64,000 bases of DNA from an uncultured Eubacteriales bacterium (GTDB lineage Bacteria > Bacillota > Clostridia > Oscillospirales > Oscillospiraceae): NCBI GenBank assembly GCA_900317905.1, contig ONIN01000007.1, positions 19,671 to 83,670 of the forward strand, given 5' to 3'. Every line of letters begins with the position of its first letter. Position 1 is the stretch's first letter. This document shows, piece after piece, positions 51,210 to 58,969 of the stretch. A program made the translations under genes and the position numbers. The notes under the pieces were generated by a model. The model saw nothing but the letters and a program-made list of their open reading frames with translations. It was not told the DNA's origin and did not search any database.

Positions 51210-52073
51210 TTAGTCCACACTCTGAATGTTCTCGAAGTTCTTGCCGAAGACGTCCTTGGCTTCGGTGACGATGAAAAAGGCGTGGTCGTCCACGGTGCGC
51301 ACCAGTGTCCGCAGCTGGGCGATCTCCGGCCGCTTGATGACGGTGAGGATCACCGGCTGGTCGCGGCCGCTCCAGCCGCCCTGGCCTTTCAGGAAGGTGA
51401 CGCCCCGGTGCATCTCCCGGTTGATGGCGTCCGACACCTCCGCCGGGCAGGTGCTGATGATATAGCACACCGTGGAGACATTGGCGCCGTAGAGCAGCAG
51501 GTTCATGACCTTGGAGCTGATGAACATCATGATCATGGTGTACATGCAGCTTTCGAACCGGTGGAACAGCACCGCGAAGGTCAGCACCACGATGACGTTC
51601 ATGCCGAGAATGAAGTTGCCGAAGTTGATGTGGGCGTACTTTCGTCTCAGCAGCTTTGCCACGATGTCGATGCCGCCGCCGGTGGAGCCGGTGGTGTAGA
51701 TGATGCCGTTGCCGGCGCCGTTCAAAACGCCGCCGTAGACCGCCGCCAGCAGCGGATCGTCGGTGGCGACGAATTTCGCGTAGGCCAGCAGGTCGATGAA
51801 CACAGACATCATGAGCATCACCGCCAGAGCCCCCACCAGATCCCGCAGGCCGAGCTTTTTCCAGCAAATGGCGAACAGCGGGATGTTCAGGCAGATGTTC
51901 ACCACGCCCACCGGCAGGCCGGTCAGCAGGTTCGTGATCTGGGACACGCCGGTGATGCCGCCGGAGACAATGCTGTTCGGGTAGGTGAAAAACCGGAACG
52001 CAACGGCCACCAACGCCGACCCCAGGATCAGCTTCAGAATGTCCAAAACGGAATAGGATTTGAATTTCTGCAT
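51210..52073 (-). CDS. YitT family membrane protein (DUF161/DUF2179)
   Basis: The 287-residue protein has five or six membrane helices with SIVSGGITGVSQI and GSTGGGIDIVAKLLRRKY, then a cytoplasmic DUF2179 domain (QPVILTVIKRPEIAQLRTLVRTVDDHAFFIVTEAKDVFGKNF). The function of YitT proteins is not established. It lies 30 nt after parC and 10 nt before the next gene, so it is part of the same transcript. Confidence 0.92.
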   Translation of the reverse strand: MQKFKSYSVLDILKLILGSALVAVAFRFFTYPNSIVSGGITGVSQITNLLTGLPVGVVNICLNIPLFAICWKKLGLRDLVGALAVMLMMSVFIDLLAYAKFVATDDPLLAAVYGGVLNGAGNGIIYTTGSTGGGIDIVAKLLRRKYAHINFGNFILGMNVIVVLTFAVLFHRFESCMYTMIMMFISSKVMNLLLYGANVSTVCYIISTCPAEVSDAINREMHRGVTFLKGQGGWSGRDQPVILTVIKRPEIAQLRTLVRTVDDHAFFIVTEAKDVFGKNFENIQSVD

Positions 52074-52103
52074 GATACAGACCTCAAGTCGCAGGATGGG
52101 AAA

Positions 52104-54347
52104 TTAAATCAAACTCATCTGTTCCTCGCCGCGGTCTTCTTCCTTCAAAAGGGCGCCGGCGGCGGGGATGGTCCTGGTGCGGTAGCGGGAGTGGTTCTGG
52201 ATGTGGGTATCCTCAGGGAAGCAGGCGCGCTCCACCTCGTATTTCTTTTTCAGGGTCATCACCGCCACGCCCTGGGTCACGCGGGAGACCTTCGGCGTCA
52301 GCAGACTGGACTTCGTGATCAGTGCCCGGCCCTCGTTGGTGATGAGGACGAATTCCCGCTCTCCCTGCAGCGGCAGCACCGCCACCAGCGGGCTCTTGTC
52401 AGAATAGGCGCCGGTGAGACGGCGGCGGTTGGTCTTGGTCTCGTAGGCAGAGAGCGGGATCCGCGCCACCTTGCCGTTGCGGAACACCAGCAGCAGCTCG
52501 TCCTTGTACTGGCCGGGATCGATCATGGCGAGAACGTTTTCGCCCTCGTCCATCTCCAATGCGGTGGGCAAATAGGTGCCCAGGGCCGAAGCTTTCGTCT
52601 CCTGCATGTCGGAGAGCTTCACCTTGTACACCTGCTGACGATCCGTGAAGATCAGAAGTTCCCCGCGGTTGGTGGCGTCGAAGCTCTGGCTCAGGCTGTC
52701 GTTCTCTTTATATTTCTGCTCACTGCTCATGCGCAGAGACTGGGGCGTGATCTTCTTGAAGTAGCCCTCCTTGCTGAGGAACAGGTGCACCGGGTAGTCC
52801 GGCACCAGCTCCACTTCCGGCTCGGCAGCTACGGCCTCGGCCGCGTCCACGATGCCGGTCTTCCGCTCGGCAGGGTACTTCTTGATGACGTTTTTCAGCT
52901 CCTTGATGATGATGTTCCGGATCCGGGCGCGGCTTTTCAGCGTGGCCTCCAGATCCTCGATGTCCTTGCGGAGCTGGTCGGTCTCCTCCAGCCGCTTGAG
53001 GATGTATTCGCGGTTGATGTTGCGCAGACGGATCTCCGCAACGTAGTTGGCCTGGATCTCGTCGATGCCGAAGCCAGCCATCAAATTCGGGATGACGTCC
53101 GCTTCCTTCTCGGTGTTGCGGATGATGGCGATGGCCTTGTCGATGTCCAGCAGGATCTTGCCGAGGCCTTCCAAAAGGTGCAGCTTGTCGCGCTTTTTCT
53201 GCAGCTCGTGGAAGACTCTTCTCCGGATGCACTCCTGCCGCCAGCCGATCCACTCGTCCAGGATCTCCCCCACGCCCATGACCTTGGGGTTGCCGGCGAT
53301 GAGGATGTTGAAGTTGCAGGAGAAGGTGTCCAGCAGTGGTGTGAGCTTGAAGAGCTTCGCCATGAGCTTCTCCGGATCGGTGCCGCGCTTTAAGTCGATG
53401 GCCAGCTTCAGGCCGCTGAGGTCGGTCTCGTCGCGCATGTCGGAGATCTCTCTGAGCTTGCCGGTCTTCACCAGCTCCGCCACTTTGTCGATGATGACCT
53501 CGGAGGTGGTGGAGTACGGGATCTCATAGACCTCGATGATGTTCTCTTTCGGCAAATAGCGCCATCTTGCCCGCACCTTCACGCCGCCGCGGCCGGTACG
53601 GTAGATCTCCGCCATCTCGGCTTTGTCGTAGAGGATTTCGCCGCCGGTGGGAAAGTCCGGCGCCGGCATGGTGGAGAGGATGTCGTGGTTCTCGTCCTGC
53701 AGCAGGGCGATGGTGGTCTCGCATACTTCTGTCAGGTTGAAGCCGCAGATCTGGCTGGCCATGCCCACGGCGATGCCCATGTTGGCGCTCACCAGCACGT
53801 TCGGGAAGGTGGTGGGCAGGAGGCTCGGCTCCTTCATGGTGCCGTCGTAGTTGTCCACAAAATCCACGGTGTCGCTGTCGATCTCGTCGAAGAGCTCGTG
53901 GCAGATGGGCGCGAGCTTCGCCTCGGTGTATCGCGAGGCTGCGTAGCTCATGTCTCTGGAGAACACCTTGCCGAAGTTGCCCTTGGAGTCCACGAAGGGG
54001 GTCAGCAGGGCGCCGTAGCCCTTCGAGAGACGCACCATGGTCTCATAGATCGCGGCGTCGCCGTGGGGATTCAGGCGCATGGTCTGGCCCACGATGTTGG
54101 CGCTCTTGGTGCGGGAGCCACTGAGCAGATTCATTTTATACATGGTGTACAGCAGCTTCCGGTGGCTGGGCTTGAAGCCGTCGATCTCCGGGATGGCGCG
54201 GGAGACGATGACGCTCATGGCGTAGGGCATGTAGTTCTGCTCCAGGGTCTCGGTGATGGGCTGGGGCCGCACCTCCGCCTTGAGGCCGATCACATTGGGA
54301 TCTTCTACCCGCTTCGGCTGTACGTCGGTTTTCTTCTTTCTGGGCAT
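52104..54347 (-). CDS. parC: DNA topoisomerase IV-like subunit A
   Basis: The 747-residue type IIA topoisomerase A subunit starts its core with MPYAMSVIVSRAIPEIDGFKPSHRKLLYTM. The quinolone-region helix is NPHGDAAIYETMVRLS, and the DNA-linking Tyr is in SRYTEAKLAPI. A coiled coil near residues 390-500 leads to a C-terminal beta-pinwheel starting near LFLSKEGYFKKI. I saw no GyrA box, so decatenase (ParC-like) rather than gyrase is the better call. The partner ParE is encoded upstream, separated by two small genes. Confidence 0.9.
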   Translation of the reverse strand: MPRKKKTDVQPKRVEDPNVIGLKAEVRPQPITETLEQNYMPYAMSVIVSRAIPEIDGFKPSHRKLLYTMYKMNLLSGSRTKSANIVGQTMRLNPHGDAAIYETMVRLSKGYGALLTPFVDSKGNFGKVFSRDMSYAASRYTEAKLAPICHELFDEIDSDTVDFVDNYDGTMKEPSLLPTTFPNVLVSANMGIAVGMASQICGFNLTEVCETTIALLQDENHDILSTMPAPDFPTGGEILYDKAEMAEIYRTGRGGVKVRARWRYLPKENIIEVYEIPYSTTSEVIIDKVAELVKTGKLREISDMRDETDLSGLKLAIDLKRGTDPEKLMAKLFKLTPLLDTFSCNFNILIAGNPKVMGVGEILDEWIGWRQECIRRRVFHELQKKRDKLHLLEGLGKILLDIDKAIAIIRNTEKEADVIPNLMAGFGIDEIQANYVAEIRLRNINREYILKRLEETDQLRKDIEDLEATLKSRARIRNIIIKELKNVIKKYPAERKTGIVDAAEAVAAEPEVELVPDYPVHLFLSKEGYFKKITPQSLRMSSEQKYKENDSLSQSFDATNRGELLIFTDRQQVYKVKLSDMQETKASALGTYLPTALEMDEGENVLAMIDPGQYKDELLLVFRNGKVARIPLSAYETKTNRRRLTGAYSDKSPLVAVLPLQGEREFVLITNEGRALITKSSLLTPKVSRVTQGVAVMTLKKKYEVERACFPEDTHIQNHSRYRTRTIPAAGALLKEEDRGEEQMSLI

Positions 54348-54359
54348 AAAAAGCTTCCT

Positions 54360-54836
54360 TTATCGTTCGTTTACGGTTTTGCCGGTGATGTGCTCCGGCG
54401 TGAGGCAAAAGACCAGAGTGCGGTTTCCCGCCTCCTGCAGCTCCTGCTCGAAATAATCGTCGTCGCCGATGAATTTCTTCGTGAGCTTTCTTACGATCTC
54501 TTCGGCGAACACGGGATCTTCCACAAACTCCACGGTTCCGAAGACCACCACACTGCGAAACTGCAGCCACCAGCCCTCCTCGGACTGCCGGCCGCCGTCG
54601 GTACAGACGAAGCTGACCTTATTGCAGTGGTGCAGGGCGTCGATCTTGTGGCCCTTCTTGCCGCCGTGGAAGTAGAGCTTCCCGTCTTCCTCGTTGTACC
54701 AGTGGTTGATGGGCGCGCCGTAGGGATACCCCTCCTCGGTCAAAACCGACAGCACGCCTCTGGGGGCAGTTTTCAGGATCCCGATGCATTCGTCATACGG
54801 GATCACCTGCTTTTTCCTGGCTACCTCGCGAAACAT
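54360..54836 (-). CDS. Pyridoxamine 5'-phosphate oxidase family (NimA-like) flavoprotein
   Basis: The roughly 158-residue split-barrel protein has GVLSVLTEEGYPYGAPINHWYNEEDGKLYFHGGKKGHKIDAL, a strand pattern shared by FMN-binding PPOX proteins of the 5-nitroimidazole-resistance group. VVVFGTVEFVED is the next strand. The reaction is unknown. The ATG at 54836 follows GGAAGGAG. It is embedded between the two topoisomerase genes with gaps of 2 and 12 nt. Confidence 0.88.
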   Translation of the reverse strand: MFREVARKKQVIPYDECIGILKTAPRGVLSVLTEEGYPYGAPINHWYNEEDGKLYFHGGKKGHKIDALHHCNKVSFVCTDGGRQSEEGWWLQFRSVVVFGTVEFVEDPVFAEEIVRKLTKKFIGDDDYFEQELQEAGNRTLVFCLTPEHITGKTVNER

Positions 54837-54838
54837 GG

Positions 54839-55120
54839 TTATCTCCTTCCCTTGTGCTTGAGACCGGTTTCGAAGTCCTTTTTGCAGTGGGGGCAGTATT
54901 CGGCTTTCATGAGGTTCGCGGTGATGCGCTTGCCGCACCAGGGGCACTTGCAATAGCCCAGCAGGATGATGATGGCGGCCACCATGCAGCCGAAGGAGAT
55001 CAGAGTGACATAGACGCTGATGACCGTGCCCGGCTCCAAAAAGATCAGGCCGATCAGCGCCAGCGCCACGGCGACGATCATAAAAAACATCAGAAGTCTT
55101 CTGGCGGTTTTGATTTGCAT
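54839..55120 (-). CDS. Small membrane protein with C-terminal zinc ribbon
   Basis: The 93-residue protein has two hydrophobic helices (about residues 9-28 and 35-55) followed by a CPWCGKR...CPHCKKDF zinc ribbon and a basic tail. It is too small and simple to assign a function. It starts 15 nt after parE and stops 2 nt before the PPOX gene, so it is clearly in the operon. GGGGAG precedes the ATG. Confidence 0.75.
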   Translation of the reverse strand: MQIKTARRLLMFFMIVAVALALIGLIFLEPGTVISVYVTLISFGCMVAAIIILLGYCKCPWCGKRITANLMKAEYCPHCKKDFETGLKHKGRR

Positions 55121-55135
55121 GTTGCTCTCCCCTTT

Positions 55136-57118
55136 TCAGGAAATATCGGCCAGATCCAGGAACTGGCTGCCGTACATGGCGATGTGGTTTTTGCGGCCGT
55201 TGAGGTTGTCACCCAGCAGCAGATCGAACATCTCCGCCGTGCGCTCCACGTCCTCGGGCATGACCCGGATGAGCTTTCTGGTCTCCGGGTTCATGGTGGT
55301 GAGCCACATCATCTCCGGGTCGTTCTCGCCGAGACCCTTGGAGCGGTTGATGGTGGCCTTGGCGCCGTTCAGGCTCTCCACGATCTCGGCCTTCTCTCGA
55401 TCCGAGTAAGCAAAGTAGGTCTTGCCCTTGCTCTCGATCTCATACAGCGGTGACTCCGCAATGTAGACGTAGCCCTCCCGGATCAGGGTGGGTGCCAATC
55501 GGTACAGCATGGTGAGGATCAGCGTCCGGATCTGGAAGCCGTCCACGTCGGCGTCGGTGCAGATGATGACCTTGTTCCAGCGGAGGCTGTCGAGACTGAA
55601 GGCGCTGAGGTCTTTCGCGTTCTTGTGCTGCACCTCCACGCCGCAGCCCAGCACCCGCATGAGGTCGGTGATGATATCGCTTTTGAAAATTCTCGTATAG
55701 TCCGCTTTCAGGCAGTTGAGGATCTTGCCTCTCACCGGCATGATGCCCTGGAACTCCGCGTCTCTGGACTGCTTGCAGGCGCCCAGTGCGGAGTCGCCCT
55801 CCACGATGTAGATCTCGCGTCTGGTCACGTCCTTGGAGCGGCAGTCCACGAACTTCTGCACCCGGTTGGAGAGATCCAGATTGCCGGTGAGCTTCTTTTT
55901 CATGTTCTGGCGGGCCCGCTCGGCCTGCTCGCGGCTGCGTTTGTTGATGAGCACCTGCTCCAGGATGCGGTCGGCCTCCTGCTTGTGCTCGATGAAGTAG
56001 ATCTCCAGCTGCTCCCGGAAGAAGGCAGTCATGGCCTCCTGGACGAATTTATTCGTGACGGCCTTCTTGGTCTGGTTTTCGTAGCTGGTGATGGTGGAAA
56101 AGCAGTTGGTCACCAGCACCAGACAGTCCTGCACGTCCTGGAAGCTGATCTTACTCTCGTTTTTCTGGTATTTGTTCTGCTGCTTGATGTAGCTGTCGAT
56201 GGCGCCGGTGAAGGCACTGCGGGTGGCCTTTTCCGGGGCGCCGCCGTGCTCCAGCCAGGAGGAGTTGTGGTAGTACTCCAGTACGTTCACTTTGTTGGAA
56301 AAACAGAAGGCGGCGGAGATCTTCACCTTATACTCCGGCTTGTCCGCACGGTCGCGGCCCTTGCGCTCGGTCTCGATGAAGAGCGGCATGGTCAGCGGGT
56401 TCTCCCCTGCCAGTTCGGTGACATAGTCCATGATGCCGTGCTCGTAGAAAAACTCCTGCTCGTCGAAGCCGCCCGTGGGCTTCTGGGTCCGGAGCTTGAA
56501 GGTGACGCCCTGGTTCACCACCGCCTGCCGGTGGAGGACGTCCTCGAAGTATTCACTGGGCACGTCGATCTCGGTGAAGACCTCCCGATCCGGCTTCCAG
56601 CGGATGGTGGTGCCGGTCTTTTTCCGGTCGGCGGGCTCGGTCACCAGATCGCCCACGATCTCGCCCTTTTCAAAGTGCAGCGAATACTTGTGGCCGTCGC
56701 GGCGGATGGTCACGTCCATGAATTCCGAGGCGTACTGGGTGGCGCAGCTGCCCAGACCGTTGAGACCCAGGGAGTATTCATAGTCGCCGCCCGCGTCGTT
56801 TTTATACTTGCCGCCGGCGTAGAGCTCGCAGAAGACCAGCTCCCAGTTATAGCGCTGCTCCTTCTCGTTCCAGTCCACCGGGCAGCCGCGGCCGAAGTCC
56901 TCCACCTCAATGGTCTGGTCGTTGTACCGGGTGACGATGATCTGGTCGCCGTAGCCCTCCCGCGCCTCGTCGATGGCGTTGGAGAGGATCTCGAATACCG
57001 CGTGCTCGCAGCCCTCCAGCCCGTCGGAGCCGAAGATGACCTGGGGACGTTTCCGCACCCGGTCCGCGCCCTTGAGCATGGAGATGCTGTCGTTGCCGTA
57101 GTCTTGCTTTTTCGCCAT
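55136..57118 (-). CDS. parE: DNA topoisomerase IV-like subunit B
   Basis: The 660-residue GHKL ATPase subunit carries RVRKRPQVIFGSDGLEGCEHAVFEILSNAIDEA, VEDFGRGCPVDW and GLNGLGSCATQYAS. The Toprim domain has EIYIVEGDSALGACKQ and IICTDADVDGFQIR. It lacks the long insert of some GyrB. With ParC it forms a type IIA topoisomerase. The start is the ATG at 57118 after GAGG; about 90 in-frame upstream codons include a promoter and terminator and are not coding. It heads a six-gene run on the minus strand. Confidence 0.9.
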   Translation of the reverse strand: MAKKQDYGNDSISMLKGADRVRKRPQVIFGSDGLEGCEHAVFEILSNAIDEAREGYGDQIIVTRYNDQTIEVEDFGRGCPVDWNEKEQRYNWELVFCELYAGGKYKNDAGGDYEYSLGLNGLGSCATQYASEFMDVTIRRDGHKYSLHFEKGEIVGDLVTEPADRKKTGTTIRWKPDREVFTEIDVPSEYFEDVLHRQAVVNQGVTFKLRTQKPTGGFDEQEFFYEHGIMDYVTELAGENPLTMPLFIETERKGRDRADKPEYKVKISAAFCFSNKVNVLEYYHNSSWLEHGGAPEKATRSAFTGAIDSYIKQQNKYQKNESKISFQDVQDCLVLVTNCFSTITSYENQTKKAVTNKFVQEAMTAFFREQLEIYFIEHKQEADRILEQVLINKRSREQAERARQNMKKKLTGNLDLSNRVQKFVDCRSKDVTRREIYIVEGDSALGACKQSRDAEFQGIMPVRGKILNCLKADYTRIFKSDIITDLMRVLGCGVEVQHKNAKDLSAFSLDSLRWNKVIICTDADVDGFQIRTLILTMLYRLAPTLIREGYVYIAESPLYEIESKGKTYFAYSDREKAEIVESLNGAKATINRSKGLGENDPEMMWLTTMNPETRKLIRVMPEDVERTAEMFDLLLGDNLNGRKNHIAMYGSQFLDLADIS

Positions 57119-57161
57119 AAAATAGAACCTCATATCACAAGATGTTGTGTTTAACTGGAAT

Positions 57162-57167
57162 ATTATA
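57162..57167 (-). promoter_or_regulatory. -10 element of the parE operon
   Basis: TATAAT lies 44 nt before the parE ATG. No convincing -35 was found. The preceding terminator insulates it. Confidence 0.5.
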
Positions 57168-57179
57168 CCCCAAGACACG

Positions 57180-57212
57180 AAAAAAAGCAACCCCGGATGG
57201 TCGCCGGGGTTG
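57180..57212 (-). terminator. Minus-strand terminator upstream of parE
   Basis: CAACCCCGG and CCGGGGTTG form a 9-bp stem followed by CTTTTTTT on the minus strand. It would end any minus-strand transcript from the gene-free region 57216-57770. Confidence 0.75.
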
Positions 57213-57215
57213 ACA

Positions 57216-57770
57216 TAATAAATCGAATTTGGTAGAGTGAGTGAAAGCAAAGAAAGCCTCGCAGAGTTTCGCGGCTCGGACGCCGCGAAAGAGGATCGGA
57301 TCATTTTGCCCCCGGAACTTGTTTCGGGGCGCAAAAAACCGCTCACGGAGAAAGGGATTTTTCTTTCGCAAGTCGCCACTTGCGCCAAAAATTCCTTTCG
57401 CAGTGCGATTCTTTCGGGAAACTTGTTTCCCGAAAGAAAAAAGAAGCGGAGATGGCATCAAGCACCGTCTCCGCCGCCCCGTGGAGGAATCGCCCCGCGC
57501 TCCGCCCCGGCACTTGAAACGCATTCGCTGGAAACGGGCTCCCGGCTCATTGGAGCGGAGCAAGGCGTTTTCGCGTGAGAGCGCAGGTTCCTGTGCCGGC
57601 AAAAGGTGCACCGTGAAGGCGCTTTCGTCGTCAAACGCAGCTCTCCCGCGCCGAATGGCTTCCGGGAACTATCTTATGCGCTTCTGCGTCTGAAATACCA
57701 AGAAAAACTTCCCAGCTTCCGATTAAATCCCGGCTCCTTCGCATACAATAGAGAAAACACGAAGGAGATT
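57216..57770. other. Gene-free, hairpin-rich region
   Basis: No convincing gene is present. Palindromes include CCCCGGAA-CTTG-TTTCGGGG (57310-57329), CGCAAGT-CGCC-ACTTGCG (57367-57384) and CTTTCGGGAAA-CTTG-TTTCCCGAAAG (57411-57436). Two share the loop CTTG. On the plus strand, TTGACA (57210-57215) and TAGAGT (57233-57238) make a possible promoter reading into it; on the minus strand a terminator lies at the far end. It could be a structured RNA or a decayed repeat. Confidence 0.4.
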
Positions 57771-57774
57771 GACC

Positions 57775-57993
57775 ATGAGCAGGGAGAAAAAGCAGCGCAG
57801 GCGCCGTATGGCCGAGATCAAAAAAGCCTATGACGAGATGGGCAGCATCCGTCTGGAGCTCAGCCAGGCCATGAACAGCTTCGACCACATGACAGACCCC
57901 AACCGTATGGACGCCTGCATCTATGAGATCAACGCCCTCAGGGCACGGTATAACTGCGCGGTGAAGGAGCTCAAGCAGCTTCCGCCGCCGTGA
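57775..57993 (+). CDS. DUF2508 family protein (YaaL-like)
   Basis: The 72-residue, highly charged helical protein has a basic N-terminus (REKKQRRRRM). Its pattern, YDEMGSIRLELSQAMNSFDHMTDPNRMDACIYEINALRARYNCAVKELK, fits DUF2508/YaaL. In Bacillus yaaL sits directly before bofA, as here. The function is unknown. AAGGAG lies 7 nt before the ATG at 57775. A possible -10, TACAAT, is at 57744-57749. Confidence 0.75.
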   Translation: MSREKKQRRRRMAEIKKAYDEMGSIRLELSQAMNSFDHMTDPNRMDACIYEINALRARYNCAVKELKQLPPP

Positions 57994-58009
57994 GGAAGAG
58001 AGGATTTAC

Positions 58010-58276
58010 ATGAATTTCATTTACGGTCAAACCCTCGCCATCGCCGGCGGGATCTTTCTGCTGTGGCTGGTGATCAAGATCTTCACCAAGCCCATGAAGC
58101 TGATCTTCAAATTGATCCTGAACACCGGCATCGGCTTTCTGGCCCTGTGGCTGGTGAACTTCTTCGGCGGCGGGCTGGGCATCTCCCTCGGCATGAACTG
58201 GGTCAACGCCCTCACCGTGGGTGTCTTCGGCTTTCCCGGACTGGTGCTGCTGCTGCTTTTGAAGTATTTGATATGA
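58010..58276 (+). CDS. BofA-like pro-sigma-K processing inhibitor family protein
   Basis: The 88-residue, two-helix membrane protein ends with LNTGIGFLALWLVNFFGGGLGISLGMNWVNALTVGVFGFPGLVLLLLLKYL, the BofA family core. BofA holds the sigma-K protease inactive in the forespore membrane of Bacillus; many Clostridia keep a homologue of unclear role. The ATG follows GAGAGG and lies 16 nt after the DUF2508 gene. A repeat element starts directly at its stop codon. Confidence 0.85.
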   Translation: MNFIYGQTLAIAGGIFLLWLVIKIFTKPMKLIFKLILNTGIGFLALWLVNFFGGGLGISLGMNWVNALTVGVFGFPGLVLLLLLKYLI

Positions 58277-58277
58277 T

Positions 58278-58398
58278 AAATTGGGAGTTTGTAGGGCGGG
58301 GACCTGTGCCCCGCCGCGTTGAATGTGCTGCCCATGTAACGGCGGGGCACAGGTCCCCGCCCTACGGTGGATCATTGCAACTCGATAAACTATAATTT
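58278..58398. repeat. Composite repeat, copy 4: inverted pair of GTAG-type REP units in flank modules
   Basis: GTAGGGCGGGGACCTGTG begins a 25-bp arm (58291-58315) repeated exactly in inverted order at 58341-58365. Each arm is GTAG plus a hairpin GGCGGGG/CCCCGCC, the layout of REP sequences served by RAYT transposases. Outer flanks AAATTGGGAGTTTGT and TCGATAAACTATAATTT are imperfect inverted repeats shared with 45730-45836. Confidence 0.7.
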
Positions 58399-58416
58399 GA
58401 AGACTCCCCTCCGCAT

Positions 58417-58446
58417 GAAAACTCCCTGCCGATGTTGGCAGGGAGT
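58417..58446 (-). terminator. Terminator of pncB-niaR
   Basis: ACTCCCTGCC and GGCAGGGAGT form a 10-bp stem with TTTT on the minus strand. Confidence 0.75.
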
Positions 58447-58450
58447 GATT

Positions 58451-58969
58451 TTATTTCTCAGCTTCAAGGAGGAAGCCCGCCGCTCTTAAAGCCGCGCAGG
58501 TCCGCTCGAAAGCCGCTTCGTCGGGGCAGCGGAGATTGTGCAGGTGGATCCCGTCAGTGAGGGTGCTGAGGGGCTTGGTGTCCTCCGCGTCCAGCCGCTC
58601 GATGAACTGCCGCACGTCGTAGCGGCTGGCGATCTGCAGCTGGCCGGTGAGCTGGCCGTAGACCGGGTGCTCTACCACCACGTCCAGCACCGTGCAGCCG
58701 TTGTCCACCATGATGTTCAGCTCTTCCTCGGTGCCCTGTCGATCGTGGCGGCAGGCGACGGTGCGCAGCAGGCCCGCCTCCTGCCCCTCCAGCACGTAGC
58801 CTCTGGGGGTGGCGGAAATGTTCGCGCCGCCGGCTCTGAGCAGGGCCACGTCCCCCACGATGATCTGCCGGCTCACATTGAATTTGGCCGCCAGATGGGA
58901 GGCGCTGACAGAGCCCTCCGCTTCGGAGAGGATGCTGAGGATGGCGTCACGCCGCTGGGCAGCATTCAC
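58451..58969 (-). CDS. niaR: NAD biosynthesis repressor NiaR
   Basis: The 172-residue repressor has an N-terminal HTH (RRDAILSILSEAEGSVSASHLAAKFNVSRQIIVGDVALLRAGG) and a 3H domain, with His in RHDRQGT, VEHPVYGQLTG and GIHLHN forming the metal/nicotinate site. NiaR represses niacin uptake and NAD synthesis genes when nicotinate is present. Its ATG overlaps the pncB stop by 4 nt, so it is co-expressed with the salvage enzyme it probably controls. Confidence 0.94.
   Translation of the reverse strand: MNAAQRRDAILSILSEAEGSVSASHLAAKFNVSRQIIVGDVALLRAGGANISATPRGYVLEGQEAGLLRTVACRHDRQGTEEELNIMVDNGCTVLDVVVEHPVYGQLTGQLQIASRYDVRQFIERLDAEDTKPLSTLTDGIHLHNLRCPDEAAFERTCAALRAAGFLLEAEK

Noticed and set aside
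57135-57611. A 158-codon minus-strand frame through the hairpin-rich gap
   Set aside because: It is basic and low in complexity, runs across a terminator and the parE promoter, and has no good ribosome site. It is better explained as structured non-coding DNA.
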